A stretch of DNA of 64,000 bases from Bordetella ansorpii (GCF_900078705.1 NZ_FKIF01000010.1:186001-250000); one strand, 5' to 3'; positions 49,874 to 58,548 are shown, counted from the stretch's first letter. Translations and numbers: made by a program. Notes: generated by a model from the letters alone, not told the origin.

Positions 49874-50761
49874 ATGAAGATCGCTTCCTTCAACGATTTC
49901 CAGGTCGGGATCGTCACCGACGCCGGCATCGCGGACGTCACCGGCGCATTGCCAGAGTTTCTCGCGCGATTGCCCGGGCAACGCATCAATTGGCTCATCG
50001 AGAACTGGGCTGAATACAGACCCAAGCTCGAAGCAGCCGTTGCCGGCGCGCCCTTGCACCGACTCGGCGACGTGCGGCTTCTGGCCGCGAATCCCGCGCC
50101 GCCGCACATCTTCGCGGCGCCGGCCAACTACCGCAAGCACATCGGCGAACTGGGCGACCGTTCGGTCACGACCGGCGGGCGTAGTGCACGGGAGCAGGGG
50201 TTCTTTCTGAAGGCGCCGGCCAGCGTGGTGGGCGCAGGCGGCACCGTCTGGTTGCCGAAGGGCTCCAACAGGCGCTTCGATCACGAGTCCGAACTGGCGG
50301 TCATCATCGGCAGGACGGCCCGCGACGTCCCGCGCGCCAACGCACTCGACTATGTGTTCGGGTATGCCTGCCTGATCGACGGAACGATGCGTATCGAAAA
50401 GGGTTCGGGCGAAGAAGAGCGCACGATGCGCAAGTCCTTCGATACCTTTACGCCCCTGGGCCCCTACCTGGTGACGGCGGACGAGATTCCGGAATCTGGA
50501 ACGCTGCGGAATCGCCTCTGGGTGAACGATGAGCTGCGCCAGGATGCGAATACCTCGGATCTGATTGTCGGCATTCCCGAGTTGATCGAGATGATTTCGT
50601 CGGTGTTGACGCTGCGGCCGGGCGATGTGATCGCAAGCGGTACCCCGGAAGGCGTGGGGCCGATGGCGAGCGGCGATACGGTCCGGATCGCGATCGACCA
50701 GGTCGGGGAAATGGCCGTGACCGTGCGCGAGCGCGAAGCCGTCGCGCCCCGTCCTTACTAA
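49874..50761 (+). CDS. Fumarylacetoacetate-hydrolase-family enzyme
   Basis: This 295-residue protein has the FAH fold with the metal-site region FDHESELAVIIG, DGTMR and the terminal GDVIASGTPEGVGPM. It should hydrolyse an acylpyruvate, such as maleyl- or fumarylpyruvate, to pyruvate and a dicarboxylate, the step after ring cleavage. It is three bases after the dioxygenase gene. No glutathione-type maleylpyruvate isomerase is seen, so direct hydrolysis is likely. Its stop codon overlaps the end of the SDR gene on the other strand. Confidence 0.91.
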   Translation: MKIASFNDFQVGIVTDAGIADVTGALPEFLARLPGQRINWLIENWAEYRPKLEAAVAGAPLHRLGDVRLLAANPAPPHIFAAPANYRKHIGELGDRSVTTGGRSAREQGFFLKAPASVVGAGGTVWLPKGSNRRFDHESELAVIIGRTARDVPRANALDYVFGYACLIDGTMRIEKGSGEEERTMRKSFDTFTPLGPYLVTADEIPESGTLRNRLWVNDELRQDANTSDLIVGIPELIEMISSVLTLRPGDVIASGTPEGVGPMASGDTVRIAIDQVGEMAVTVREREAVAPRPY

Positions 50762-51603
50762 GTCGCCGGCATTCGGGGGCGTCGTTGTTGTCCCGCTGCC
50801 AGGTCCCACCACCCCGCCGGCGCGGACGCCGCCTGGTAGGCCGCTTCCGGCGGCAGCGCGGTGTCCCAGAGATTCGCGCGGATGCGCCTGCAGGTCACGC
50901 CATCGGCGTCCCGGGACAGCAGCCACTGCAGGGGGGGAATCATGACATCGGGCGACAGGAGGGATTCGCGCGACAGGTTCGGAATGTCCGGCACCATTGG
51001 CGTATCGACCGTGCCTCCTGGCACCAGGACGTTCGCGGTAATCCCGGAACCGCTCAATTCGCGTGCGAGAATCGACGTGTACGCTTCCAGGGCGGCCTTC
51101 GATGGTCCGTACGGTCCGGAACCGTTGGCGAGCATGTGGTCCAGGCTGGTGGTAATGGTAATGACCCGACCCCATTCGCCGGCGCGGAAGCGCCGGACCG
51201 CGGCATTGATCAGGCGGATGGGGCTCATCGTATTGGCGTCGAACATGCTATGCCAGGCGGAAAAATCGATATCCCAGACGGGTGGGGGATCCGTCAGCAG
51301 ATCCCTGGTGTAAATGGCGCGCCCGAGCCCGGAGCTATTGACGACCGCGTTGGCCTGGCCGAACGCCTGCTCCGCGCCGTCGAGCAAGCGGGGCGGAGAG
51401 CCGGCGTCGCCCAGGTCCGCGCGCATCAGTCTGAGGCGGGCATGATGATCTGGCGCCAGGGAATCCTTCAAGCCCTGAAGCCGGGCATCGTCGATGTCGG
51501 TGGCGAGCACCTTGGCGCCGCTTTCCAACAGTGCGCGCACGACGGCCCGCCCGATACCACCCGCCGCGCCGGTCACGATCGCGCTTACATGATTAAGTCG
51601 CAT
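50758..51603 (-). CDS. Short-chain dehydrogenase/reductase
   Basis: This 281-residue SDR has the cofactor motif TGAAGGIG, NSSG in place of NAG, a catalytic Ser in TTSLD and YGPSK. A C-terminal extension of about 40 residues (WDTALPPEAAYQAASAPAGWWD) is beyond the usual fold. It would oxidise an alcohol or reduce a ketone in the pathway. It is convergent with the FAH gene and divergent from the unknown gene at 51716 over operator site 4. Confidence 0.9.
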   Translation of the reverse strand: MRLNHVSAIVTGAAGGIGRAVVRALLESGAKVLATDIDDARLQGLKDSLAPDHHARLRLMRADLGDAGSPPRLLDGAEQAFGQANAVVNSSGLGRAIYTRDLLTDPPPVWDIDFSAWHSMFDANTMSPIRLINAAVRRFRAGEWGRVITITTSLDHMLANGSGPYGPSKAALEAYTSILARELSGSGITANVLVPGGTVDTPMVPDIPNLSRESLLSPDVMIPPLQWLLSRDADGVTCRRIRANLWDTALPPEAAYQAASAPAGWWDLAAGQQRRPRMPAT

Positions 51604-51633
51604 GCTGCTCCCCAGTCGTCCAGGATCTCATTT

Positions 51634-51650
51634 GTATGGTTGGACCATAC
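51634..51650. promoter_or_regulatory. Candidate GntR/FadR operator, site 4
   Basis: GTATGGT-TGG-ACCATAC is a perfect palindrome with seven-base arms, placed between the divergent SDR and 51716 genes. Confidence 0.78.
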
Positions 51651-51715
51651 TACATTAAAATTCGGAACAGCTGGTATACGTGCGTTGACCGCATCTGACA
51701 ACAAGGAGAAGGAAA

Positions 51716-52438
51716 TTGGCATTGCTCGGAAAGACAGCCGTCGTGATCTATAGCAATTACCCGCGTGAATACCGTGAGGAGCACTGCAGGTTCCATTCCT
51801 ATGAACACCTGCTCGAACGTGTGAGCACTAAGGGTTTTCTGCGCGGACGTCGCCTGAACGCACTGGATGAAGGCTCCCCTTCGGCCTTTGCGCTGTACGA
51901 AGTGGCCGACAAGTCCGTCACGGTCCAGGGCGAATACATCGACAAACTGAACACCCCCACGCCCTGGACCCAGAAATTCCGGCCGCTGGCCGACTATGCC
52001 GGCCGCACGCTGTGCGAAGTGGTGGCCAGTTCGGGATTGGGCACTGGCTCACGAGCCATGACGGTGCGTTTCTCGCCGGCCGCCAGGCGCGAAGATGCCC
52101 TGAAAGCCTGGTTGATGGAGACGGTGTCGGGCGATTTTGCATCCCGTGACGGCCGCGTTGGGGCGCATTTCCTGGTCCGCGACCGGTCGATCGAAAGGCC
52201 TATGACCGAAGAGGAGCGCATCTGCGCGCACGGCGCGGGGTCCGTCGAATCGGATTGGATCCTGCTGGTGGAAGGATGGGACGAGGCCATGCTGCGGGAG
52301 TTGGGTCGCGGCTTGCTCGGCGAGGAAAGCCTCGTATCGCACGGCGCGCGAGTGGGGGTGATTTTCGACTTCTATGCGCTTTCCCATGTGCTGACACACG
52401 AAGAAATGGTCCGTTCGTCGGCCGTCGGTGCGGCGTGA
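51716..52438 (+). CDS. Unknown protein, probable dimeric alpha/beta barrel
   Basis: This 240-residue protein appears to have two halves, each with the pattern of a ferredoxin-like or EthD-like barrel (VVIYSNYPREYREEHCRFHSYEH; WILLVEGWDEAMLRELGRGL). It is cytoplasmic with no signal or membrane segment. The TTG start lies behind AAGGAGAAGGA. I do not recognise an assigned family. Position between operator site 4 and a Bug gene makes a role in the same pathway likely, perhaps as a ring-opened product isomerase or lyase; that is speculation. Confidence 0.7.
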   Translation: MALLGKTAVVIYSNYPREYREEHCRFHSYEHLLERVSTKGFLRGRRLNALDEGSPSAFALYEVADKSVTVQGEYIDKLNTPTPWTQKFRPLADYAGRTLCEVVASSGLGTGSRAMTVRFSPAARREDALKAWLMETVSGDFASRDGRVGAHFLVRDRSIERPMTEEERICAHGAGSVESDWILLVEGWDEAMLRELGRGLLGEESLVSHGARVGVIFDFYALSHVLTHEEMVRSSAVGAA

Positions 52439-52505
52439 TAGCAGGCTGCGCGGGCTCGCCTGGGCCCCGGGCGCCTTCAATAAAAGATTCCGTAGGGAGA
52501 CATAC

Positions 52506-53477
52506 ATGAAATTTCCTAAACTGGTCGCGGCCCTGGCAACGTTCGCGGCGGCCGCCTGCGTGGCGGGCGCCGCGCATGGCGCTTTTCCGGACAAGCCCAT
52601 CCGCTTCATCATTCCGTTTCCCCCCGGCGGATCGACGGACACCCTGGGCAGGATGGTGGCCCGGGGCATGAGCGACAAGCTCGGGCAACCCGTGATCGTC
52701 GAGAACCTGGCCGGCGCGGGCGGCGCGCTCGGTGTGCAGAACGTGGCGCGGGCCAATCCGGAGGGATACACCCTGCTGTTCACGGTGTCGGGCCCGATCA
52801 CGCTCATCCCCTTGGTGAACAAGGCGGTCCGCTACAAGATGGAGGATCTGGAGCCGATCGGGATCGTCGCGCACACCCCGCTGCTGCTGGTGGTTCCATC
52901 CAGCTCGCCGTGGAAGAGCCTGAGTGATCTCGTGGCCGCCGGCAAGACTACCAAGAAGGACAACTTCGCCTCGCCCGGCATCGGCTCAGTCACGCATGTC
53001 GCGAGCGAAACGGTGAATCTGCGGGCCGGCACGCAGTTCCAGCACATCCCGTACAAGGGTACGCCGGACATCCTGATCGCAATGGCGGCCGGCGATGTGC
53101 AGTGGTACACGATCGCCGGCATCGACGGCAAGGGTCCCATTGCTGACGGACGGCTACGTCCGCTGGCCACGCTGAGCATGGAACGATCGTTGAACTTTCC
53201 TTCCATCCCGACCATGCAGGAGCAGGGCGTCGCGGGTTTTGATATCTCTGCCTGGTTTGGCGTTTTCGCGCCACGCGAGATACCGGCGCAGAACCGTGAC
53301 GTCCTGAATCAGGCGCTCAAGGCCGTGATGAACGATCCTACCTTCGTCAACCGGATGAAGGAGTTCGGCGCTGACGTCAAGCCTGACGATGCGGACATCG
53401 GCAAGGTCGAGACCTTTCTGGACGAAGAGCGGACCACCTACGAGAAGACCGTAAAGACGTTGAATTTGAGCCAATAA
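52506..53477 (+). CDS. Bug/TctC-family solute-binding protein (2)
   Basis: This 323-residue receptor has a signal peptide ending GAAHG and the opening FPDKPIRFIIPFPPGGSTD. It is a close paralogue of the Bug protein at 40.3 kb. The ATG follows GGGAG. It is co-directional with the unknown gene before it, 67 bases apart, and is followed by a strong terminator. No membrane partners are in the window. Confidence 0.93.
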   Translation: MKFPKLVAALATFAAAACVAGAAHGAFPDKPIRFIIPFPPGGSTDTLGRMVARGMSDKLGQPVIVENLAGAGGALGVQNVARANPEGYTLLFTVSGPITLIPLVNKAVRYKMEDLEPIGIVAHTPLLLVVPSSSPWKSLSDLVAAGKTTKKDNFASPGIGSVTHVASETVNLRAGTQFQHIPYKGTPDILIAMAAGDVQWYTIAGIDGKGPIADGRLRPLATLSMERSLNFPSIPTMQEQGVAGFDISAWFGVFAPREIPAQNRDVLNQALKAVMNDPTFVNRMKEFGADVKPDDADIGKVETFLDEERTTYEKTVKTLNLSQ

Positions 53478-53535
53478 GGCTACGGGGCGCAAAGCATGGC
53501 TTGCGCCCTGGCATGAACGGCCCGGCGGTGCCCGC

Positions 53536-53567
53536 GGCGGCTCGCATGTGGTGCGAGCCGCCTTTTT
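53536..53567 (+). terminator. Terminator after Bug (2)
   Basis: GGCGGCTCGCA and TGCGAGCCGCC form an 11-bp stem with a five-base loop and TTTTT. A second hairpin (GGGCGCAA/TTGCGCCC, 53485-53508) stands between it and the gene. Confidence 0.92.
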
Positions 53568-53570
53568 CCG

Positions 53571-53927
53571 TCATGCGTCCAGGGATATCGAAACTTCTTC
53601 CGCGATCATGTACTGATTGAGGGATAGCTCCATCAACCTTGCGCTGCTGGCCTTGCGCTTTTCGCTTTGCCAGTCCGGCGAACGGATCGCCGCCTTCAAC
53701 GCGTCCAGGCTGTCGAAATGCAGTTCGACGATTGCGTCGCAGGACAGGTGCCGGCCGCTGGCGAGCGGTTCGGAGTCCGAGACGTCGACCGGAAAGTTGG
53801 CGACATACTTGCGAAGCCCCGGCAATGCGCCCTTGACCAGTTGCGAGTGCACGTTGAGCCAATAGGCGCGGAAATCCGCCACGGACTCGTTCTGGTGACG
53901 GTTGATCAGGCTGATATGTTTGATCAT
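53571..53927 (-). CDS. EthD-domain protein
   Basis: This 118-residue protein has the EthD-type dimeric alpha/beta-barrel pattern (MIKHISLINRHQNESVADFRAYWLNVH, in part, and a C-terminal AIRSPDWQS). Relatives include small decarboxylases, lactone-forming or monooxygenase-like proteins in aromatic pathways, but the activity is not predictable. The ATG at 53927 has GGAG seven bases before. It lies 68 bases downstream of the Bug (3) gene in the same direction. Confidence 0.85.
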   Translation of the reverse strand: MIKHISLINRHQNESVADFRAYWLNVHSQLVKGALPGLRKYVANFPVDVSDSEPLASGRHLSCDAIVELHFDSLDALKAAIRSPDWQSEKRKASSARLMELSLNQYMIAEEVSISLDA

Positions 53928-53995
53928 GGGAAACTCCATTTCAACAAAGAGGGAAGCGGCGGCGGGCGGGCCGCCACGGCCGGAAGGGACGGCTT

Positions 53996-54958
53996 CTACT
54001 GGCCGCTGATGTTCAATTGCCTGATCAGGGTCGACCAACGGGTTCGATGGCTTTCGAGGAGTGCCGAAAACTGCGCCGGCGACGAGCTGGCCGCGTGCAG
54101 CCCCGTGGCGGACAGCGCCCTGCGATACTCCTCATCGCGCGCCACGTTTGCCATCGCTGCGGCCAACTTGTCGACGATGTCATGCGGCAGCCTGGCCGGG
54201 CCCACCAAGCCGAAGAAAATCGGCACCTGCATGTTTGGGACGCCCGCTTCTTTCACAGTCGGCACGCCGGACATGGCGGGCTCCCGGCCGTCACCCGATA
54301 CCACCAGGCCGATTAGTTTGCCGCCGCTCACCTGAGGGATAGCGATTTGCGACGACACCCATGCTATGTCGACCTGACCGCCCAGCAAGGCGGAAATGCA
54401 TTCTGCGTCGCTCTTGTACGGCACGTGAAGCAGATCGGTCTGTGTCTCCGACTTCAACAGCTCCCCGAGCAGGTGGGTCGACGTGCCGATGCCGCTGGTG
54501 CCGAACGATATCGAGCCGGGTTGCGCCTTGGCTTTCGCCACGAGCGCCTGCAAGGTGTGCACGTCCAGCCCGGGGCGGGCGAGCAGGACGGATGAGGACA
54601 AGCCAGCCAGGCTCACCGCCGTGAACGCCGTCGCCGGGTCGTATGGTGGATTTTTCTGCAGATAGGGCGCGATGGTGAGCGGGCTATTGCCGGCCCATCC
54701 AAGTGTGTAGCCGTCCGGCTTGGCCCTCGCCAGCTGACCCAGGCCTATCATGCCGCCGGCGCCCGCCTTGTTCTCGACGACGAAGGTCTGGTGCAAGGAC
54801 TTGGTGAGCAATTGCGCGGCGAGCCGGGCCGATTGGTCCGTGCCGCCGCCTGCGGCGAATGGGACGATGATCGTCACGGGATGGGTGGGGTACTCCTGCG
54901 CGCTAGCGCAGACGCAAATGGCCGCGAGCGCGACGCCTAAGACTGTCCGCCGAATCAT
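53996..54958 (-). CDS. Bug/TctC-family solute-binding protein (3)
   Basis: This 320-residue receptor has a signal peptide of about 20 residues (ending CASAQ) and the Bug opening YPTHPVTIIVPFAAGGGTDQ. It differs clearly from Bug (1) and (2), so it should bind another ligand. Operator site 5 lies about 20 bases upstream of its start codon. Confidence 0.92.
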   Translation of the reverse strand: MIRRTVLGVALAAICVCASAQEYPTHPVTIIVPFAAGGGTDQSARLAAQLLTKSLHQTFVVENKAGAGGMIGLGQLARAKPDGYTLGWAGNSPLTIAPYLQKNPPYDPATAFTAVSLAGLSSSVLLARPGLDVHTLQALVAKAKAQPGSISFGTSGIGTSTHLLGELLKSETQTDLLHVPYKSDAECISALLGGQVDIAWVSSQIAIPQVSGGKLIGLVVSGDGREPAMSGVPTVKEAGVPNMQVPIFFGLVGPARLPHDIVDKLAAAMANVARDEEYRRALSATGLHAASSSPAQFSALLESHRTRWSTLIRQLNISGQ

Positions 54959-54977
54959 GGTGTCTCCTGTATAGTAT

Positions 54978-54992
54978 TATGGTACGACCATA
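54978..54992. promoter_or_regulatory. Candidate GntR/FadR operator, site 5
   Basis: TATGGT-ACG-ACCATA is a perfect palindrome with six-base arms. It lies upstream of the - strand Bug (3) gene and in front of the + strand remnant at 55.1 kb. Confidence 0.76.
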
Positions 54993-55074
54993 CGACTATA
55001 TCGCAGCGGAGTGTCGACGGCAACGGTGCAAACGACAGAGGTCACGGTCGCTGCGCGCTCAGGAGGAGAAAGAG

Positions 55075-55362
55075 ATACCAGATCCCATCTTTTCGGGCGT
55101 CACCATCGTCGTAGCTGGCATAAGCGTCCCGGCGAGCAACGGTACGAACCTGGCGCATATGAGCGTGTCCCTGCCCATAGGCGTCGCTTGCGCGCGCGAC
55201 GTGGCCCTGGCCCTGATCGTCGGCGCCCACACCGAGGCGCAGGCGCTGGCGAACGCCAGCTCGATGAAGGACACCGTTCCCGCCGCCTTCTGGGACGAGC
55301 TGAAACGTCAAGGCCTGATCGAGCAGAATGCGCCGGTGCCGCAAGGGGGCAAAGCAGCGTGA
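55075..55362 (+). pseudogene. Possible aldo/keto-reductase 3' remnant
   Basis: The last 60 or so residues (ALIVGAHTEAQALANASSM, VPAAFWDELKRQGLI, NAPVP) resemble the C-terminus of D-threo-aldose-dehydrogenase-like aldo/keto reductases. The N-terminal barrel is missing. In front stands a strong AGGAGGAG site, but the codon at the start position is ATA, as if an ATG had mutated. The first 30 residues match nothing I know. It is probably a dead, deleted gene. Confidence 0.45.
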
Positions 55363-55393
55363 GCGGTTTGACGGGCGCCGCCGGCGGGAGGCG

Positions 55394-56320
55394 TCAATCG
55401 TTCTTCAACGACGCCCAGTCGGTGCGCGCACGGAAGTGCTGCAGGCAGAACTCGATGAATAGCTGCACCTTCAGGGAACGATGGCGAGCCTTGTGCGTCA
55501 CGATGCACACGTCGTCGTCGAACCCGAAGGCGCTGGCCTGGTAATCCGTGAGCAGCGGCACCAGGCGCCCCGCGGCCAAGTCTGGGCCGACCATCCAGGT
55601 CGGCAGTAGGACGATGCCCAGGTGCCGCAAGGCGCCTTCACGCAGCACTTCGCTGCCGTCGGAGCGCAAGCTTCCTGTTACCGCAACTTCGATGAGTTCA
55701 CCGTCCTTGATGAAGCGCCAAGCGGGTCGCGCGACGTCCGAGCGAAAGGTCAGGCAGTTGTATGCCGCCACCTCCGCGGGACGTTGCGGCCGGCCATACT
55801 TGTCCAGGTAGCGCGGGCTGGCGCAGACCGTGCGTGGGCTGGAAACCAGCTTGCGCCTGACCAGTGAAGGACTCGTAACGTCGCCCCAGAGGATCGCGAC
55901 GTCGATTTTCTCGGCCACGAGATCCGTGGGGTGGTCGGACAGTAGCAGGTCGACGCGCAAGCCACCGTGCCTGAGCAGGAACTCCGGCAGGATGGGCGCG
56001 AGATGTTTGTTGCCGAAGGCGACGCGCGACAGGACGCGCAGCGTCCCTTTCGGCGTCGCCTGCAACTGGCCGATATCGGCTTTCAAATCATCCATCGCGT
56101 TCAGGATGGACTGCAGGCGCTCGTAGTAGAGCGCCCCCGCCTCCGTGAGCGACAACCGCCTGCTGGTGCGGTTCAGAAGCTTGGCGCCTATCGAATCTTC
56201 CAATGCATTCACCGCGCGGAAAACACTGGCTGGGGCTATCCCTGCCTGTCGGGCGGCAGCCGAGAAGCTGCCCAACTGCACCGACCGGGCGAAAAGCTGC
56301 ATGCAGACGATGGTATCCAA
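55394..56320 (-). CDS. LysR-family transcriptional regulator
   Basis: This 308-residue regulator has an N-terminal winged helix (MQLFARSVQLGSFSAAARQ, RAVNALEDSIGAKLL, RTSRRLSLTEAG) and a periplasmic-binding-type effector domain (RVLSRVAFGNKHLAP onwards). It is divergent from the MmgE/PrpD gene at 56435 and so probably activates that operon in response to its substrate. The 114-base gap contains no TGGTnnnACCA site, which separates this control from the GntR cluster. Confidence 0.93.
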   Translation of the reverse strand: MDTIVCMQLFARSVQLGSFSAAARQAGIAPASVFRAVNALEDSIGAKLLNRTSRRLSLTEAGALYYERLQSILNAMDDLKADIGQLQATPKGTLRVLSRVAFGNKHLAPILPEFLLRHGGLRVDLLLSDHPTDLVAEKIDVAILWGDVTSPSLVRRKLVSSPRTVCASPRYLDKYGRPQRPAEVAAYNCLTFRSDVARPAWRFIKDGELIEVAVTGSLRSDGSEVLREGALRHLGIVLLPTWMVGPDLAAGRLVPLLTDYQASAFGFDDDVCIVTHKARHRSLKVQLFIEFCLQHFRARTDWASLKND

Positions 56321-56434
56321 GCGCGGCCTTTATCTTTTCAGAAAGCGAAAAGGTAGTTTGCGTCCCGTCGGATTGTCAACGGAATCAGGCTCTCCTACCT
56401 TAGCGGCTACAAGATCAACAGAACGGAGACAACG

Positions 56435-57787
56435 ATGGCGATCACGCGCAATGATTCCATGCAAAGCATCAGCGGCCGCTGGGCTGCCTTTTCAAGCGGC
56501 CTGCGTTTCGAGGATTTGCCGGCTGCTATCGTCGAACTCGCCAAGGAACGATTGTTGGATTGCCTGGCCACTTCCATCCCCGCCACGCAGCTTCCGGTGC
56601 CGACGGTGGCCATGGCGCTCGCGACCCCGGGAGGCGGCCACACCACCATCATCGGACATGCTGGCGGCTATGCCATGCCCGACGCCGCGTTCGTGAACGC
56701 CACCCTGATCAACGGCAGGACCCAGGATGACGTCCTGTACAAGTCCCATCCCGGCGCTGTCGTGGTGCCTGCCGCCCTCGCATTCGCCGAAATGCACCAT
56801 CGCGGCGGGCATTACCTGCTGGCGGCACTGGTCGCCGGCTACGAGATCGTCGCGCGTGCGTACGTTGGCGGTCCCGGCATGTTGCCGCGCTTTCGCGCGA
56901 CCGGCGTGGCGGGCGCCATAGGCGCCGCCGCCGCGGCTACCCGAGCCATGGGCCTGGATGAAAGGCGGACGCGGGACGCGCTGGGCTGCGCTGGCGTGTT
57001 CGCGGGCGGCTTCGGCGCCGGTTTCCTGACGGGGACGATGGACGTCAAGCTCAACGTGGGCATGGCGGCGCGTAATGGCACGTGCGCCGCCATGCTGGGG
57101 GCCGCGGGGGCGACCGCGTCGCCGCTCGCGTTCGAAGGCGAGGCCGGTTTCTATGAGGCCATGGCCAATACCGCGGACGACGCACATCGGGCGGTTGCTG
57201 GCTTGGGCGAACGGCTGCTGATGACCGAGACGGTATATAAGGAATACCCGATCTGCATGTTCGTTCAGACGCCCGTGGCGTTGGCATTGGCGCTTGCCGC
57301 ACGGCATCGCCTGGATCCGGCTGGCATCAATGTCGTGCGCATCACGGTGTCGGATGCGACCTTCACCAATCCCGGGTTCACCAACGTCGCACCCTACGCC
57401 AGCGCCTTGCATGCGAGGATTTCCGCCCGATTTTGCGTGGCCGCCGCGCTGCTGGGCAGGCCGATCGACGAATACGGTTATTACGAAAACCTGCGGGACG
57501 AGGGCGTGCTGACGCTTGCCGACAGGATCGAACTCGGGCGCGACAGCCAGCTTGAGGACGAAGTGGTTGTCGACATCGCCACGAAGGATGGCCGCCGACT
57601 GCGGATGACGGGTTCCGAGGGAGAGACCATGAAGCCGTCCATGGAGAAAACAGAAATCAAGTTCAGACGCATCGCGGCGCCGGCCTGCCATGGCCGCGCC
57701 GAGCAGATCATCGACATGGTGAACCAGCTCGAGCACATCGGCGACGTCAATGATCTGACCGCGTTGCTACGGCCACCCGGTCCGTAG
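56435..57787 (+). CDS. MmgE/PrpD-family protein (3)
   Basis: This 450-residue MmgE/PrpD protein (LAKERLLDCLATSI, NGRTQDDVLYKSHPGA, YKEYPICMFVQTP) is intact, with a GGAG ribosome site. It differs strongly from copies 1 and 2. As first gene behind the LysR regulator it would handle a small di- or tricarboxylate, followed by a racemase-family protein and a binding protein for the same compound. Confidence 0.88.
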   Translation: MAITRNDSMQSISGRWAAFSSGLRFEDLPAAIVELAKERLLDCLATSIPATQLPVPTVAMALATPGGGHTTIIGHAGGYAMPDAAFVNATLINGRTQDDVLYKSHPGAVVVPAALAFAEMHHRGGHYLLAALVAGYEIVARAYVGGPGMLPRFRATGVAGAIGAAAAATRAMGLDERRTRDALGCAGVFAGGFGAGFLTGTMDVKLNVGMAARNGTCAAMLGAAGATASPLAFEGEAGFYEAMANTADDAHRAVAGLGERLLMTETVYKEYPICMFVQTPVALALALAARHRLDPAGINVVRITVSDATFTNPGFTNVAPYASALHARISARFCVAAALLGRPIDEYGYYENLRDEGVLTLADRIELGRDSQLEDEVVVDIATKDGRRLRMTGSEGETMKPSMEKTEIKFRRIAAPACHGRAEQIIDMVNQLEHIGDVNDLTALLRPPGP

Positions 57788-57825
57788 GCCACGGGTACGC
57801 GAACGCATATCTAAAGGAGAGGAAG

Positions 57826-58548
57826 ATGTACGGCTGGAGAGCGAAGATCGGATTCATGGTGCCGCCCGGCGCGCCGACGGTGGAGGTCGAAATGCCGCGC
57901 CTGGCGCCGCCAGGGGTGTCCGTCCATTTCACGCGGATGGATGCATCGGAAGGCGTGGGTACGCAATGGGGCCAGGAGGAACGCAACCGGCGCCAGGCGG
58001 CCAGCGTGGACGAATGCGCGCGGCTTCTCGCCATGGTGCGCCCGGCCGTCATCGTCATGGCGCACACGGCCACCAGCTACACCATAGGCGCGGAACGCGA
58101 GGCGGAAATCACCGCGCGTGTCGAAAAGGCGACCGGCTGCCGGTTCATCACCGCCTTCGGCAGCTCGCTGGCGGCGCTGCGGGAGCTGGGCGTGAAGCGT
58201 ATAGGGCTGGCCACGCCTTACTCGGAGGAGATCACGCTGGTAGGCAAGGCGCACCTGGAAAGGCATGGAATTACCGTGGTGCGGTATGCGCATCTGCAGG
58301 ACTGTCCGAACGTCTATGACGAGACGCCGGAGCGCGCCTACACCGTGGCGCGACGCGCCGATGGCGAAGACGTCGATGCGATTTTTCTCAGCGGGGTCGG
58401 GATGCCCACCTTGCCGGCCATCCAGCAACTGGAGGACGACCTTAAGAAGCCCGTCGTGTCGGCGGCGGGCTGCATGATGTGGAATGCCCTGCGAACGGCG
58501 GGTGTGGACTACCGGCAGCCCGGCTACGGCAGGTTGTTTGCGCGATAG
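57826..58548 (+). CDS. AMDase / Asp-Glu racemase superfamily protein without the usual cysteines
   Basis: This 240-residue protein matches arylmalonate decarboxylase and maleate isomerase in order and length (KIGFMVPPGAPT, AHTATSYTIG, RIGLATPYSEE, FLSGVGMPTLPAIQQLE, PGYGRLF). The catalytic Cys of Bordetella AMDase (LLSCGGLLTL) is replaced by Gly190 in LSGVG, and the first site (GTSLS in AMDase) reads HTATS here, so neither cysteine position is filled. A different chemistry or a binding role is possible. It sits 38 bases after the PrpD gene. Confidence 0.82.
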   Translation: MYGWRAKIGFMVPPGAPTVEVEMPRLAPPGVSVHFTRMDASEGVGTQWGQEERNRRQAASVDECARLLAMVRPAVIVMAHTATSYTIGAEREAEITARVEKATGCRFITAFGSSLAALRELGVKRIGLATPYSEEITLVGKAHLERHGITVVRYAHLQDCPNVYDETPERAYTVARRADGEDVDAIFLSGVGMPTLPAIQQLEDDLKKPVVSAAGCMMWNALRTAGVDYRQPGYGRLFAR

